The notes: generated by a model from the letters alone, not told the origin. Numbered from the stretch's first letter, positions 1 through 6,354 are shown. The stretch: 6,475 bases of DNA from Lachnospiraceae bacterium UBA1258 (GCA_002308235.1 DBVS01000142.1:3450-9924); one strand, 5' to 3'. Numbers and translations are program-made.

Positions 1-702
1 ATGATGCTTTATTACACCATCGGCGATTTTGTGGATTACAAGAAGGCGGACTGCTCCTTTGATTCTCCCGAATTTAAGAGACTGCTGGAATTCGCCATGA
101 CCTTCCCGAAAGAATTTGATTATTCGGATTATGATTCCTGGGATGCAATCTCCAAGGGCGATGTGCTTATCGCAATGACCAGTGTTTATGATATGGATCT
201 TTCGGAGCTGCAGTTATATGAGCAGCTCTTCCAGGGTAAGACCTGTCTTATAGGCTTTCCCACAAGCGACGGCTCAAGCGGAAACCGCATCAATGCCCAG
301 AGTATTTTCGGAATCTCTTCAAAAAGCAAGAATGCGGACGGAGCCTGGGAATTCTTAAAGCAGTTATATTCCGAGGATTATCAGAATTCTTCCTGGGGAA
401 TTCCGGTAGTAAAAAAGATTTTTGATAAGAAGATTGAAGAACTGAGGAAGAGCCCGGATGAGATCCGTGGTGGCTACGGAAACGGCCATACCCAGATAGA
501 GATAAGAAAGCCCTCCGATAAAATGATCGATGCTTTTGTTTCTGCTCTTGAAACTGCCGGCGGCCAGGCTTATTTTGACGAGAAGATATTTGAGATAATA
601 GAAGAAGAGCTTAAACCTTTCTTTGAAGAACAGAAGAGTGCCGACGATGTATGCAACATCATTCAGAACAGAGTACGCACCTACCTTCAGGAAAACAGCT
701 GA
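1..702 (+). CDS. Extracellular solute-binding protein (family 1), C-terminal part, 5' truncated by window edge
   Basis: This is the C-terminal 233 codons of a lipoprotein-type substrate-binding protein of an ABC importer, which captures a solute (often a sugar or oligosaccharide) outside the membrane. There is no signal peptide or lipobox, and the first ATG is only an internal Met, so the true start lies upstream of the window. Family marks are visible. A helix leading to GDVLIAMTSVYDM (about 53-65) is followed by a loop GFPTSDGSSG (85-94) of the kind that precedes the hinge. Next comes SIFGISSKSKNADGAWEFLK (101-120), typical of the C-terminal lobe, and the tail SADDVCNIIQNRVRTYLQE (213-231) is the usual closing helix. 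The ligand cannot be told from this part. The gene is convergent with the kinase operon and ends 20 bases before a shared terminator. The family call is firm; the substrate is unknown. Confidence 0.88.
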   Translation: MMLYYTIGDFVDYKKADCSFDSPEFKRLLEFAMTFPKEFDYSDYDSWDAISKGDVLIAMTSVYDMDLSELQLYEQLFQGKTCLIGFPTSDGSSGNRINAQSIFGISSKSKNADGAWEFLKQLYSEDYQNSSWGIPVVKKIFDKKIEELRKSPDEIRGGYGNGHTQIEIRKPSDKMIDAFVSALETAGGQAYFDEKIFEIIEEELKPFFEEQKSADDVCNIIQNRVRTYLQENS

Positions 703-722
703 TAAACCGATGATTATAATAC

Positions 723-751
723 AAAAGACCTGCAGTGATGCAGGTCTTTTT
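723..751. terminator. Bidirectional rho-independent terminator between convergent genes
   Basis: Bases 723-734 (AAAAGACCTGCA) pair perfectly with 739-750 around a GTGA loop (735-738), giving a 12-bp stem with a GC-rich core. On the plus strand the stem runs into TTTTT (747-751), which suits the solute-binding protein gene ending at 702. On the minus strand it ends in TTTT followed by an AT-rich stretch, which suits the kinase operon whose last stop codon is at 763-765. The hairpin therefore probably ends transcription from both sides. Confidence 0.88.
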
Positions 752-762
752 ATGTATACATT

Positions 763-2673
763 TTATTTCTTGGGAATCGTAAAGGTAACGCAGGTTCCGA
801 GGTCAATGGTGCTGTCGATGGAAAGGCCCTCGTTATACTGGTTTTTAAGGCGCTTATCGATGTTGTAGATACCGATGCTCTTGTTTTCTTTGGGCTCATT
901 GAAGAGCCCCCTGATGGTTTCTTCGTTCATTCCCACACCGTTATCGCTGACAAAGAAAGTAACCTTGTCGGGGGCATCCACGATTCTTAAAGTAACGGCT
1001 CCGGGACGATTGGATTTTCTTACACCGTGCTTGATGGCATTCTCGATAAGCGGCTGTATCGTAAGAGCCGGAAGGGAAATATCCGGCATCTTGATGGGAT
1101 AATCCCTGTAAAAGTTGATGGAGGGGAAGCGTTCTTTTTCGATGGCGGTGTAGGCATTTGCAAGCTCCAGCTCACGCTTTAAGCTCACCTGTTCCTCCAT
1201 GTTGTCAAGCTCCAGAATAAGTTTTAAGTATTCCGTCAGGGAATCGATAAGTCCCTTTGCTTTTTCAGGGTCCGTAACGCAGAGATCTGCGATGGTGTTA
1301 AGGGTGTTATAAAGGAAGTGAGGCTTTATCTGGGCGTTTAAGAAGGCATTTTCGGAAGCCTGCAGCGCCCCTAAATACTTGTTAAGTTCATCCTTGTAAT
1401 AGCTTTCGGTCACATTCTGGGTCTTGTATTTGTCTGCCATCATCAGTACGTTTAAAACCATGAAAGCGCCGATGGGCGGGAAGTAGTCAAACATAAGCGG
1501 AACCGCCAGGTTGTAGGTGGTGTGCCGCATCAGTATATCCGCTTCCACAAAGAAAATGCAGATTCCGAATCGAAGGGAATAAGGCTTTGAAGCTTCGAAG
1601 GAAAGCAAAAATACATACAGGCACGGAACCAGCGGCAATATGAGTACCAGGTCCGAAATGTAGGTAAGTATGTCAAAACTTCGGAAGCTTAACTCGCTTA
1701 TTATCGGGAAGATCTGTAAAAATACGATGGTGTGCACCAGTTTCTTCGGGAATACCTCAGGGAAGAGAGCATAGCATATAAACAGTATGGATGATGTGTA
1801 TATCGGCGTTGCGACGCTCTTTAAGAGTAACATCAGCGGAAGGGGAACCGAAAGCCCTGTGGTTATCAGGGAGAATTCGTCTTTGGTAAACACGTAAAGG
1901 AAGGCCGCCAGGAAATAGAGGCAGAAGGCCGTAAGTTTTTTACCACCCTTAAAAGCCACAAACTGCATAGCAATGAAAACCAGGGTGACGACGATAAAGC
2001 AAAGGGTCAGCAGGTTTAAGTCGCGGTAAAGATTGTAGGCGGACGCAATCTTCTCGTCGGTTCCGATAAGTATGGTGTCAAAGCCCGAAACCCCGTATCC
2101 CTTAGGGGAATTGACGGTGACGATGATCTCGTATCTTCCGAAGGAGTTGTAGGGAAGTTTGATCAGTCTCGGAGCGGGATTTAAGTAGGTTCCGTCCGAA
2201 AGCTTGTCATATTCATAGATTTTTCTTCCGTTTACGTAGATGATGTACGCGCTGAAGTCCCCGGGGAAGATCATGGAATACTCAACCGAAGCGGGAAGTT
2301 TTAAAAGCATGCAGGCGGTTGCGATATAGTCTTTGTTCCAGAGGCATTCCGGAGAATACACGTCCGAAAGGGTATCTGCGGAAAAATGGGGGTACTTTTC
2401 GTAGATCTTCGTAAGGGCATCCTGAGGGCGCATGTCACCGGTGAAATTGTGCATGTCAGCATAGTCCACGTGCTCTCCGGGGACGATCTCGATGCCGCCC
2501 TTTGCTATATAGAACTTATCGGGGTTTATGTATGAAGTCTCCGGATTCGCCGTATTGCCTGCAAAGGAAACGACTCCGGGCTCCATTATCCTGGCAAGGA
2601 GCAGTAAAAGTCCGATGATGGCAGCGGGTATGCTTATGAGAATGACCAGTGATTTTTTGGTGCGGGCGCTCAT
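763..2673 (-). CDS. Sensor histidine kinase, LytS/YehU class, with extracellular domain and 7TM (7TMR-DISM-like) sensor; intact catalytic His
   Basis: This is a 636-residue membrane kinase. A first membrane helix (about 8-29) is followed by an extracellular domain (about 31-215) with strands and a VNGRKIYEYD turn resembling 7TMR-DISM jelly-roll ectodomains. A cluster of about seven hydrophobic segments covers about 219-412. A linker helix (about 415-445) leads to the kinase core. The H-box reads QIKPHFLYNTLNTI with phosphoacceptor His452 (codon CAC at 1318-1320). The N-box is PLIENAIKHG (Asn545), the G1 box is DNGVGM (577-582), and the G2 box is SIGIYNIDKRL (599-609). All elements needed for autophosphorylation are present. 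The gene is last in an operon behind the response regulator and a paralogous kinase-like gene. Its ATG overlaps the preceding stop (ATGA, 2670-2673). It should donate phosphate to the operon's regulator, which is inferred from position. The signal sensed is unknown. Confidence 0.93.
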   Translation of the reverse strand: MSARTKKSLVILISIPAAIIGLLLLLARIMEPGVVSFAGNTANPETSYINPDKFYIAKGGIEIVPGEHVDYADMHNFTGDMRPQDALTKIYEKYPHFSADTLSDVYSPECLWNKDYIATACMLLKLPASVEYSMIFPGDFSAYIIYVNGRKIYEYDKLSDGTYLNPAPRLIKLPYNSFGRYEIIVTVNSPKGYGVSGFDTILIGTDEKIASAYNLYRDLNLLTLCFIVVTLVFIAMQFVAFKGGKKLTAFCLYFLAAFLYVFTKDEFSLITTGLSVPLPLMLLLKSVATPIYTSSILFICYALFPEVFPKKLVHTIVFLQIFPIISELSFRSFDILTYISDLVLILPLVPCLYVFLLSFEASKPYSLRFGICIFFVEADILMRHTTYNLAVPLMFDYFPPIGAFMVLNVLMMADKYKTQNVTESYYKDELNKYLGALQASENAFLNAQIKPHFLYNTLNTIADLCVTDPEKAKGLIDSLTEYLKLILELDNMEEQVSLKRELELANAYTAIEKERFPSINFYRDYPIKMPDISLPALTIQPLIENAIKHGVRKSNRPGAVTLRIVDAPDKVTFFVSDNGVGMNEETIRGLFNEPKENKSIGIYNIDKRLKNQYNEGLSIDSTIDLGTCVTFTIPKK

Positions 2674-3980
2674 AGTGTCACCTCCTTTTTAAGAGAAGAT
2701 GAATCCGGGGGAACCATAAAGGAAACGCTGGTTCCGATCCCCTTTGCGCTCTGAATGACGAGCCCTTTGCCGAAAAGCCCCACGAGACGGGCGTGAATGT
2801 TGAAAAGTCCGACTTTTCCTTCTTCGCCGGCAAACTCGGTGACCTTTGCCAGGGTTTCTTCGTCCATTCCCTCTCCCGTATCTGAAACATCGATGTGGAA
2901 ATAGTCCTGATAGTTAAGGATGGTCACCGTGATACGTCCGGGCCTGTCTGTGTCGAGAAAACCGTGTTCGATGGCATTCTCCACCAGAGGCTGGATGGAA
3001 AGGGGCGGAATATGAAACTCGGGCATTTCGTCCGGAAGGCGAAGCTCGAAGGTTATATGCGGGTTCCTGGCCCTTTCGATGGCGATAAAGGCCTTGGTAA
3101 GTTCGATCTCGTTACTGATGGGGACGATACCCTGAAGCTGCTGGAAATTAAGGGTATGTCTTAAATATTTGGACAAAGAAACCGTCAGTTCCTCGGCCAT
3201 GAATGTATCTTCATCGCATTTTCTGCGGATTAAAGACAGGGACTTATAAAGGAAGTCCGGGTTCATTCGGGTGCACATAAGGGCGTTGTCCGAGTGCTTT
3301 ATCTTTTCAAGGGTATTGGTAAGGGACGAAGAAAGACTGTCCGTGTTGACGATGGATTCGGTGTATTTCTTTGCAAGGATTATTCCGCCCGCAATACAGA
3401 AAAGGCCGATGGAAATGCAGCGAAGCCCGGGCACCGAAAACCCTGCCACAGCAAAGCAAAGGTCCAGGATCGAAGCTATGACAATCAGGATATGGCAATA
3501 GGAGGTAAGAAGAAAGACCTTCGAATCCATGGCAGCAATCTTAAAGGACAGTATGCAGGCAAGGATCGTCGGAGGCAAAGAAAGAACCGTGGAAATGACA
3601 AAGGCCCAGGGCACAAAAACGGCGGGGGTCGCGGCAAAAACAGCCGAGGCTACCATACAAAAGTACCCGAAGGCTCTTATGTATTTATAGATATGGGAAT
3701 TTGAAAGCCGGAGATTGACAGAGCAGAAAAAGGACATAAACATGCTCACCAGGGCATAACTTGCCAGATAAAGATTGGCAGAGATTCCCGGGTTCTCCGT
3801 GCGAAAAAGCATATAGGGGCTGATGGCGTAATCGCTCAAAAGATGAAGCGTGAAAAAGACATATGAGCCCGTATACAAAAGGAACTTTCGCGTATTACTG
3901 AAGACATTGAATACGACGAAACAGTATATTACGGATATGACGCTGCACATTACGCATAACGTATGTAAGACTGCGGTCAT
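2670..3980 (-). CDS. LytS-class histidine-kinase-like protein, 7TM, phosphoacceptor His replaced by Asp
   Basis: This is a 436-residue membrane protein with about seven hydrophobic segments (approximately 7-26, 34-53, 66-88, 101-123, 126-148, 154-178, 187-203) and no sizeable extracellular domain. A short helix (about 208-235) leads into a kinase core of the LytS type. The H-box is degenerate: RMNPDFLYKSLSLI, with Asp242 (codon GAC at 3255-3257) where the family has the catalytic His. Lys246 replaces the usual Asn and Arg238 the usual Gln. The ATP-binding half looks intact: N-box PLVENAIEHG (Asn335), G1 DTGEGMD (367-373) and G2 GLFNIHARL (391-399). The protein can probably bind ATP but cannot phosphorylate itself on the usual residue. 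It lies 18 bases after the response regulator gene and overlaps the intact kinase gene by 4 bases. It probably works as a pseudokinase partner, either trans-phosphorylating the neighbour or modulating it allosterically. That role is inferred. Confidence 0.88.
   Translation of the reverse strand: MTAVLHTLCVMCSVISVIYCFVVFNVFSNTRKFLLYTGSYVFFTLHLLSDYAISPYMLFRTENPGISANLYLASYALVSMFMSFFCSVNLRLSNSHIYKYIRAFGYFCMVASAVFAATPAVFVPWAFVISTVLSLPPTILACILSFKIAAMDSKVFLLTSYCHILIVIASILDLCFAVAGFSVPGLRCISIGLFCIAGGIILAKKYTESIVNTDSLSSSLTNTLEKIKHSDNALMCTRMNPDFLYKSLSLIRRKCDEDTFMAEELTVSLSKYLRHTLNFQQLQGIVPISNEIELTKAFIAIERARNPHITFELRLPDEMPEFHIPPLSIQPLVENAIEHGFLDTDRPGRITVTILNYQDYFHIDVSDTGEGMDEETLAKVTEFAGEEGKVGLFNIHARLVGLFGKGLVIQSAKGIGTSVSFMVPPDSSSLKKEVTL
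2678..2687 (-). promoter_or_regulatory. Consensus Shine-Dalgarno for the intact kinase, inside the upstream reading frame
   Basis: Read on the minus strand this is AAGGAGGTGA, a full match to the anti-SD of 16S rRNA. GGAGG lies 7 bases before the ATG at 2673. The same bases are the last codons (Lys-Lys-Glu-Val) of the upstream kinase-like gene, so the C-terminus of that protein is partly shaped by the downstream ribosome site. It fixes the start codon of the intact kinase and indicates translational coupling. Confidence 0.85.
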
Positions 3981-3984
3981 GGTG

Positions 3985-3992
3985 CTCCCCTT
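3985..3992 (-). promoter_or_regulatory. Ribosome binding site of the kinase-like gene
   Basis: On the minus strand the short gap between the response regulator stop (TAA, 3999-4001) and the next ATG (3980) holds AAGGGGAG followed by CACC and the ATG. It is a purine-rich SD at slightly short spacing. The gap is only 18 bases, with no promoter or terminator visible, so the two genes are cotranscribed. Confidence 0.7.
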
Positions 3993-3998
3993 AAGAGA

Positions 3999-5105
3999 TT
4001 ATTGGGACAGTATGGATCGCATCAATTCCTTTACGTCGTGAGAGGGATCTAAGCCGTATTCCCTGTTGAGCGATTCACTGTACTTTTGATAGTAATCGCG
4101 GATGGCGGCAGGCGGAAGCTTCTGCTGTTTTAAGCGCACTATACGACGGAATGCCTCCTCTTCATACAGATCGACTCTGAGAATAGCCTCATAGGAATCG
4201 ATGGCGGAGTCGATACGTCCGCCTTCGGTGTATAATTCACCGGCGCGGTAGAGAAGCTGGATATAGCGGCTTTCAAGCCAGCCCTTGGTTTCCTCGGCCC
4301 AGTCGTAGAAGCGATTCTCAAGATAAGGTCCCTTGTAAAGGCCTATCAGATATTCGATATCGCTCAAAGAAAGAGTATCGGGATTCGCAAATTTATTGCG
4401 GAAATCAATATAGTCACAGCTGATACGAGCCGTATTGATGCTGTAATCGTCATGATCGCGCACCAAAACGTCGGTATAACCGAAGTCTACCAGGGTGCTT
4501 CTGATATATGTGCAGGTTACACGGAAATTGTTTGCCGCTTTATCAAGATCCGCATCGGGCCAGAGAGTATCGAGAATCGAATCCTTGACTCTGGCACGTC
4601 CCTCGTTCTGAATGAGGTACGCAAGCAGTTCTTCGGCTTTGGATGTACGGAACCTTAAGGGCTCCATGTCGCTTCCCTTCTTTATGGAGAAAGATCCGAA
4701 GCATGTGATAATAAGACGGTCGTCCGCAACAACGGGTGCTTTGCCCAGTTTCTTTTCCATGCTGTCTATCTGTTTTGAAAAATCTTCGCTGGACAGGGGT
4801 TTAAGAAGATAACCGGTGGCATGGGCGCGGAAAGCGTCGAGAGCGTACTGGTTGTAGGCGGTAACGAAAACAACTTCAAGATATGGATTGGAATCCATCA
4901 GGGTTTCCGCAAGTTCGAGACCCGTCATCTCGGGCATCTCAATGTCAAGGAAGGCGATGTCTACCTGATTTGTCTTGGCAAATTCAATGGCATCGCTTGC
5001 CTTTGTGAAGGTCTTAAGAAGTTCAAGCCTGTTGTCCTGTAAGATAAGCCGTTCAAAGCGGTTTAATGCGTTCTGCTCATCATCCACTGCAATAACTTTA
5101 AACAT
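3999..5105 (-). CDS. Response regulator with REC, winged-helix and BTAD (SARP-like) domains
   Basis: This is a 368-residue cytoplasmic transcription regulator. The REC domain (about 1-118) has the acidic pair Asp8-Asp9, phosphoacceptor Asp54 in FLDIEMP, Thr82 in VFVTAY and Lys102 in LLKP, so it should be phosphorylatable. A winged helix of the OmpR/SARP kind follows (about 131-226), with FRTSKAEELLAYL and the SARP-type stretch around LWPDADLDKAANNFR (181-195). A bacterial transcriptional activator domain (BTAD) of helical, TPR-like repeats covers about 228-366, including WAEETKGWLESRY and the repeat around GRIDSAIDSYEAILRVD. This matches the known REC-wHTH-BTAD ('SAPR') architecture. It is first in the operon with two LytS-class kinases, so it is their likely target. 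The start is set by the canonical REC opening MFKVIAVDDE. Target genes are unknown; the divergent AraC-RidA unit is a candidate by position only. Confidence 0.92.
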   Translation of the reverse strand: MFKVIAVDDEQNALNRFERLILQDNRLELLKTFTKASDAIEFAKTNQVDIAFLDIEMPEMTGLELAETLMDSNPYLEVVFVTAYNQYALDAFRAHATGYLLKPLSSEDFSKQIDSMEKKLGKAPVVADDRLIITCFGSFSIKKGSDMEPLRFRTSKAEELLAYLIQNEGRARVKDSILDTLWPDADLDKAANNFRVTCTYIRSTLVDFGYTDVLVRDHDDYSINTARISCDYIDFRNKFANPDTLSLSDIEYLIGLYKGPYLENRFYDWAEETKGWLESRYIQLLYRAGELYTEGGRIDSAIDSYEAILRVDLYEEEAFRRIVRLKQQKLPPAAIRDYYQKYSESLNREYGLDPSHDVKELMRSILSQ

Positions 5106-5115
5106 GATTCATTAA

Positions 5116-5120
5116 CCCCC
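5116..5120 (-). promoter_or_regulatory. Weak, unusual ribosome binding site of the response regulator
   Basis: The only purine run before the response regulator ATG is GGGGG, 10 bases upstream, which is a non-consensus and rather distant SD. Another ATG lies between it and the true start (5110-5112), out of frame, opening a four-codon frame that ends in TAA inside the regulator gene. Initiation may therefore be inefficient. The start is chosen because REC domains begin exactly here. Confidence 0.45.
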
Positions 5121-5149
5121 AATTATTCTCGAATGTTTGCGGTATATAT

Positions 5150-5178
5150 ATTTTATCCGAAAAGAGACAGTAATACAA
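5150..5178 (-). promoter_or_regulatory. Sigma-A type promoter of the response regulator-kinase operon
   Basis: On the minus strand a -35 TTGTAT (5173-5178) is separated by exactly 17 bases from a -10 TAAAAT (5150-5155). Transcription would start near 5143, giving a leader of about 40 bases before the ATG at 5105. Both hexamers are close to consensus and the spacing is ideal. No other promoter is apparent within the operon. Confidence 0.75.
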
Positions 5179-5223
5179 GGGTTTTTCTTATTTTGCAGAA
5201 CGCTTTTCTTCGTCATGGTAATG

Positions 5224-5232
5224 TGATAAAAT
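5224..5232 (+). promoter_or_regulatory. Candidate extended -10 promoter for the AraC-RidA unit
   Basis: TGATAAAAT combines an extended -10 TG with a -10 hexamer TAAAAT (5227-5232). The -35 region at the right distance (about 5204-5209, TTTTCT) is poor, which suits an extended -10 or an activator-dependent promoter. Transcription would begin near 5239, leaving about 43 bases of leader before the ATG at 5282. This is inferred from motif match only. Confidence 0.5.
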
Positions 5233-5271
5233 ATGATGCATGAAAGAGTTTGCATCCTGTAAGCAGGCGAT

Positions 5272-5277
5272 GGAGAG
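5272..5277 (+). promoter_or_regulatory. Ribosome binding site that decides the AraC start
   Basis: GGAGAG lies 4 bases before the ATG at 5282 (6 bases from GGAG). The upstream in-frame ATG at 5240 has no SD and sits at the predicted transcription start of the extended -10 promoter, so 5282 is preferred. The ATG at 5270 has only a weak AGCAGG. Confidence 0.55.
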
Positions 5278-5281
5278 CTGC

Positions 5282-6109
5282 ATGCAGACCAAGACCTTCG
5301 CCGTTGCCCACTTGTATAAAGAAGAAAAAACCATGGATATGCACATCCATGATTGCTGCGAGATTTATTTTTCAATTTCCGGGGGGAAGCAGTTCCTTAT
5401 CGACAACAAGTTTTACTCCATTTCTCCGGGAGATCTTTTTGCCATAAATCAGTATGAAAGTCATTATCTTACACAGATCGACAGGGCCGTTCACGAAAGG
5501 ATCGTGATAAGTGTTCACCCCGATTATGTGAAAGCCCTTTCAAGAGGCAGTGTAAACTTAGGTGAATGCTTCGAAAAAAGAAGCGGTAATTTTTCCCACA
5601 GGATTTCCCTGTCAAAGGAGCAAAAGCAGCGGTTTCTTTATCTTGTGAACAAGATCTGCGACGTGCCGGAATACGGCGGAGAAGTGCTGGAGGAAGCGGC
5701 TTTTATGGAACTTATGGTCCTTATCAATTCCGCCTTCAGGGGCTCCGGGACCGGGGAAAGCCTCAAAAAGGACAACGACTCCGCAGGCTACAACAGGCAG
5801 GTGGACGAGATCCTTGCCTACATCAACAGAAACATTGCAAACGAGCTTTCCATCGGGTCCCTTGCGAGCCATTTCTTTATGAGCGAATCCTATATCTGCA
5901 GGATCTTTAAGGCTGCAACGGGAACCACCATAAACAAATACATTACCGCCAGACGCATCAGTATCGCAAAGGCGCTTTTAAACGAAGGGCTGAATGTCCA
6001 GGACGCCTACGAGCAGAGCGGTTTTTCCGACTATTCAACCTTTTTTAAGGCCTTCGGAAAGGCTGTGGGCCTTTCACCGAAGCGATATAGTCAGTGCAGT
6101 ATCAGATAG
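5282..6109 (+). CDS. AraC-family transcriptional regulator with N-terminal cupin domain
   Basis: This 275-residue cytoplasmic DNA-binding protein (289 if translation began at 5240) has the two-part AraC design. The N-terminal ligand-sensing cupin (about 5-110) shows HIHD (His21 and His23), EIYFSISGGKQF, and the second cupin motif PGDLFAINQYESH (49-61). A helical linker follows. The C-terminal domain (about 174-272) carries two helix-turn-helix units. The first is around LSIGSLASHFFMSESYICRI. The second is around VQDAYEQSGFSDYSTFFKAF, ending in the family signature GLSPKRY. The cupin His residues could bind a metal or small ligand, but the inducer is not evident. The gene is divergent from the response regulator operon. 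It heads a unit whose next gene begins 12 bases after its stop, so it may control that unit and itself. The start at 5282 rests on the SD. Confidence 0.92.
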   Translation: MQTKTFAVAHLYKEEKTMDMHIHDCCEIYFSISGGKQFLIDNKFYSISPGDLFAINQYESHYLTQIDRAVHERIVISVHPDYVKALSRGSVNLGECFEKRSGNFSHRISLSKEQKQRFLYLVNKICDVPEYGGEVLEEAAFMELMVLINSAFRGSGTGESLKKDNDSAGYNRQVDEILAYINRNIANELSIGSLASHFFMSESYICRIFKAATGTTINKYITARRISIAKALLNEGLNVQDAYEQSGFSDYSTFFKAFGKAVGLSPKRYSQCSIR

Positions 6110-6113
6110 GAAG
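6108..6113 (+). promoter_or_regulatory. Ribosome binding site of the small unknown protein, overlapping the AraC stop
   Basis: AGGAAG begins inside the TAG stop of the AraC gene and lies 7 bases before the GTG at 6121. It is the best SD in the junction and favours the GTG at 6121 over an in-frame GTG at 6094 (inside the AraC gene) or an ATG at 6130. Confidence 0.5.
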
Positions 6114-6120
6114 TATCAAA

Positions 6121-6354
6121 GTGAGACAGATGGAATTTAAGATGGAAAGGCCCGGACTTCTGACGGAAGGACAGAAGATCACGGTAACCGAGGGCCTTTT
6201 GCCCAGTAACTATTACTACACCATTGACCCGTCCTTAGCCATGTCGGGAAATGTGCCCTTCAGAGAAAGAATGCTTGCCAGAGAGGGCATCGTTACGGAG
6301 ATCAGAGAAACTTCCAGAGGCTTCTATGTAGTCGCGGAGTTTGATGATAAATAG
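6121..6354 (+). CDS. Small conserved-looking protein of unknown function between AraC and RidA genes
   Basis: This is a 77-residue protein with no membrane segment or signal peptide and no family I can name. The first third is basic and polar (EFKMERPGLLTEGQKITV). A Tyr-rich patch, PSNYYYTIDPS, occupies 28-38. The C-terminal third, AREGIVTEIRETSRGFYVV (53-71), alternates hydrophobic and polar residues around Gly56 and Gly67 like two or three beta-strands of a small barrel. It ends acidic (AEFDDK). Coding is supported by an SD at good spacing, a tight fit between two recognised genes (11 bases after AraC's stop, 17 before RidA's ATG) and no competing frame. Start choice is uncertain: GTG 6121 is preferred, with GTG 6094 or ATG 6130 possible. 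Position suggests a role linked to RidA or to the regulator's ligand, but no function can be assigned. Confidence 0.75.
   Translation: MRQMEFKMERPGLLTEGQKITVTEGLLPSNYYYTIDPSLAMSGNVPFRERMLAREGIVTEIRETSRGFYVVAEFDDK

Larger units (their letters stand above)
5148..5234. repeat. 10-bp inverted repeat spanning the divergent promoters
   Basis: ATATTTTATC (5148-5157) is the exact reverse complement of GATAAAATAT (5225-5234). Each arm contains the -10 element of one of the two divergent promoters, and the arm centres are 77 bp apart. The identity extends beyond the hexamer by two bases on each side. It may reflect only similar promoters in AT-rich DNA, or a shared operator. Confidence 0.6.

Noticed and set aside
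623..868. Plus-strand frame of 81 codons bridging the convergent ends
   Set aside because: It runs out of frame through the end of the solute-binding protein, through the terminator hairpin and into antisense of the kinase. It has no domain and no SD.
2895..3164. Plus-strand frame of 89 codons antisense to the kinase core
   Set aside because: It is the mirror of the conserved ATP-binding region, with no motif of its own.
3240..3275. Sequencing error or frameshift as the cause of the missing His
   Set aside because: The frame is open through the whole core, the flanking motif fits the family, and three separate motif residues differ, so a single-base error would not explain it.
3294..3704. 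Plus-strand open frame of 136 codons, Lys/Arg/Gly-rich
   Set aside because: It lies wholly antisense to the 7TM kinase-like gene, has low-complexity composition with no recognisable motif and no convincing SD. It is a shadow of the real frame.
5240..5281. Upstream ATG at 5240 as the AraC start
   Set aside because: It has no SD and would fall at the predicted transcription start, whereas ATG 5282 has GGAGAG at good spacing. It cannot be excluded without homologue alignment.
5112..5375. Minus-strand frame of 87 codons in the divergent region
   Set aside because: It crosses both promoters and is antisense to the AraC N-terminus. Its translation looks like non-coding DNA.
5612..5872. Minus-strand frame of 86 codons antisense to the AraC gene
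   Set aside because: It lies entirely within a clear AraC coding region, with no start signals or recognisable domain.
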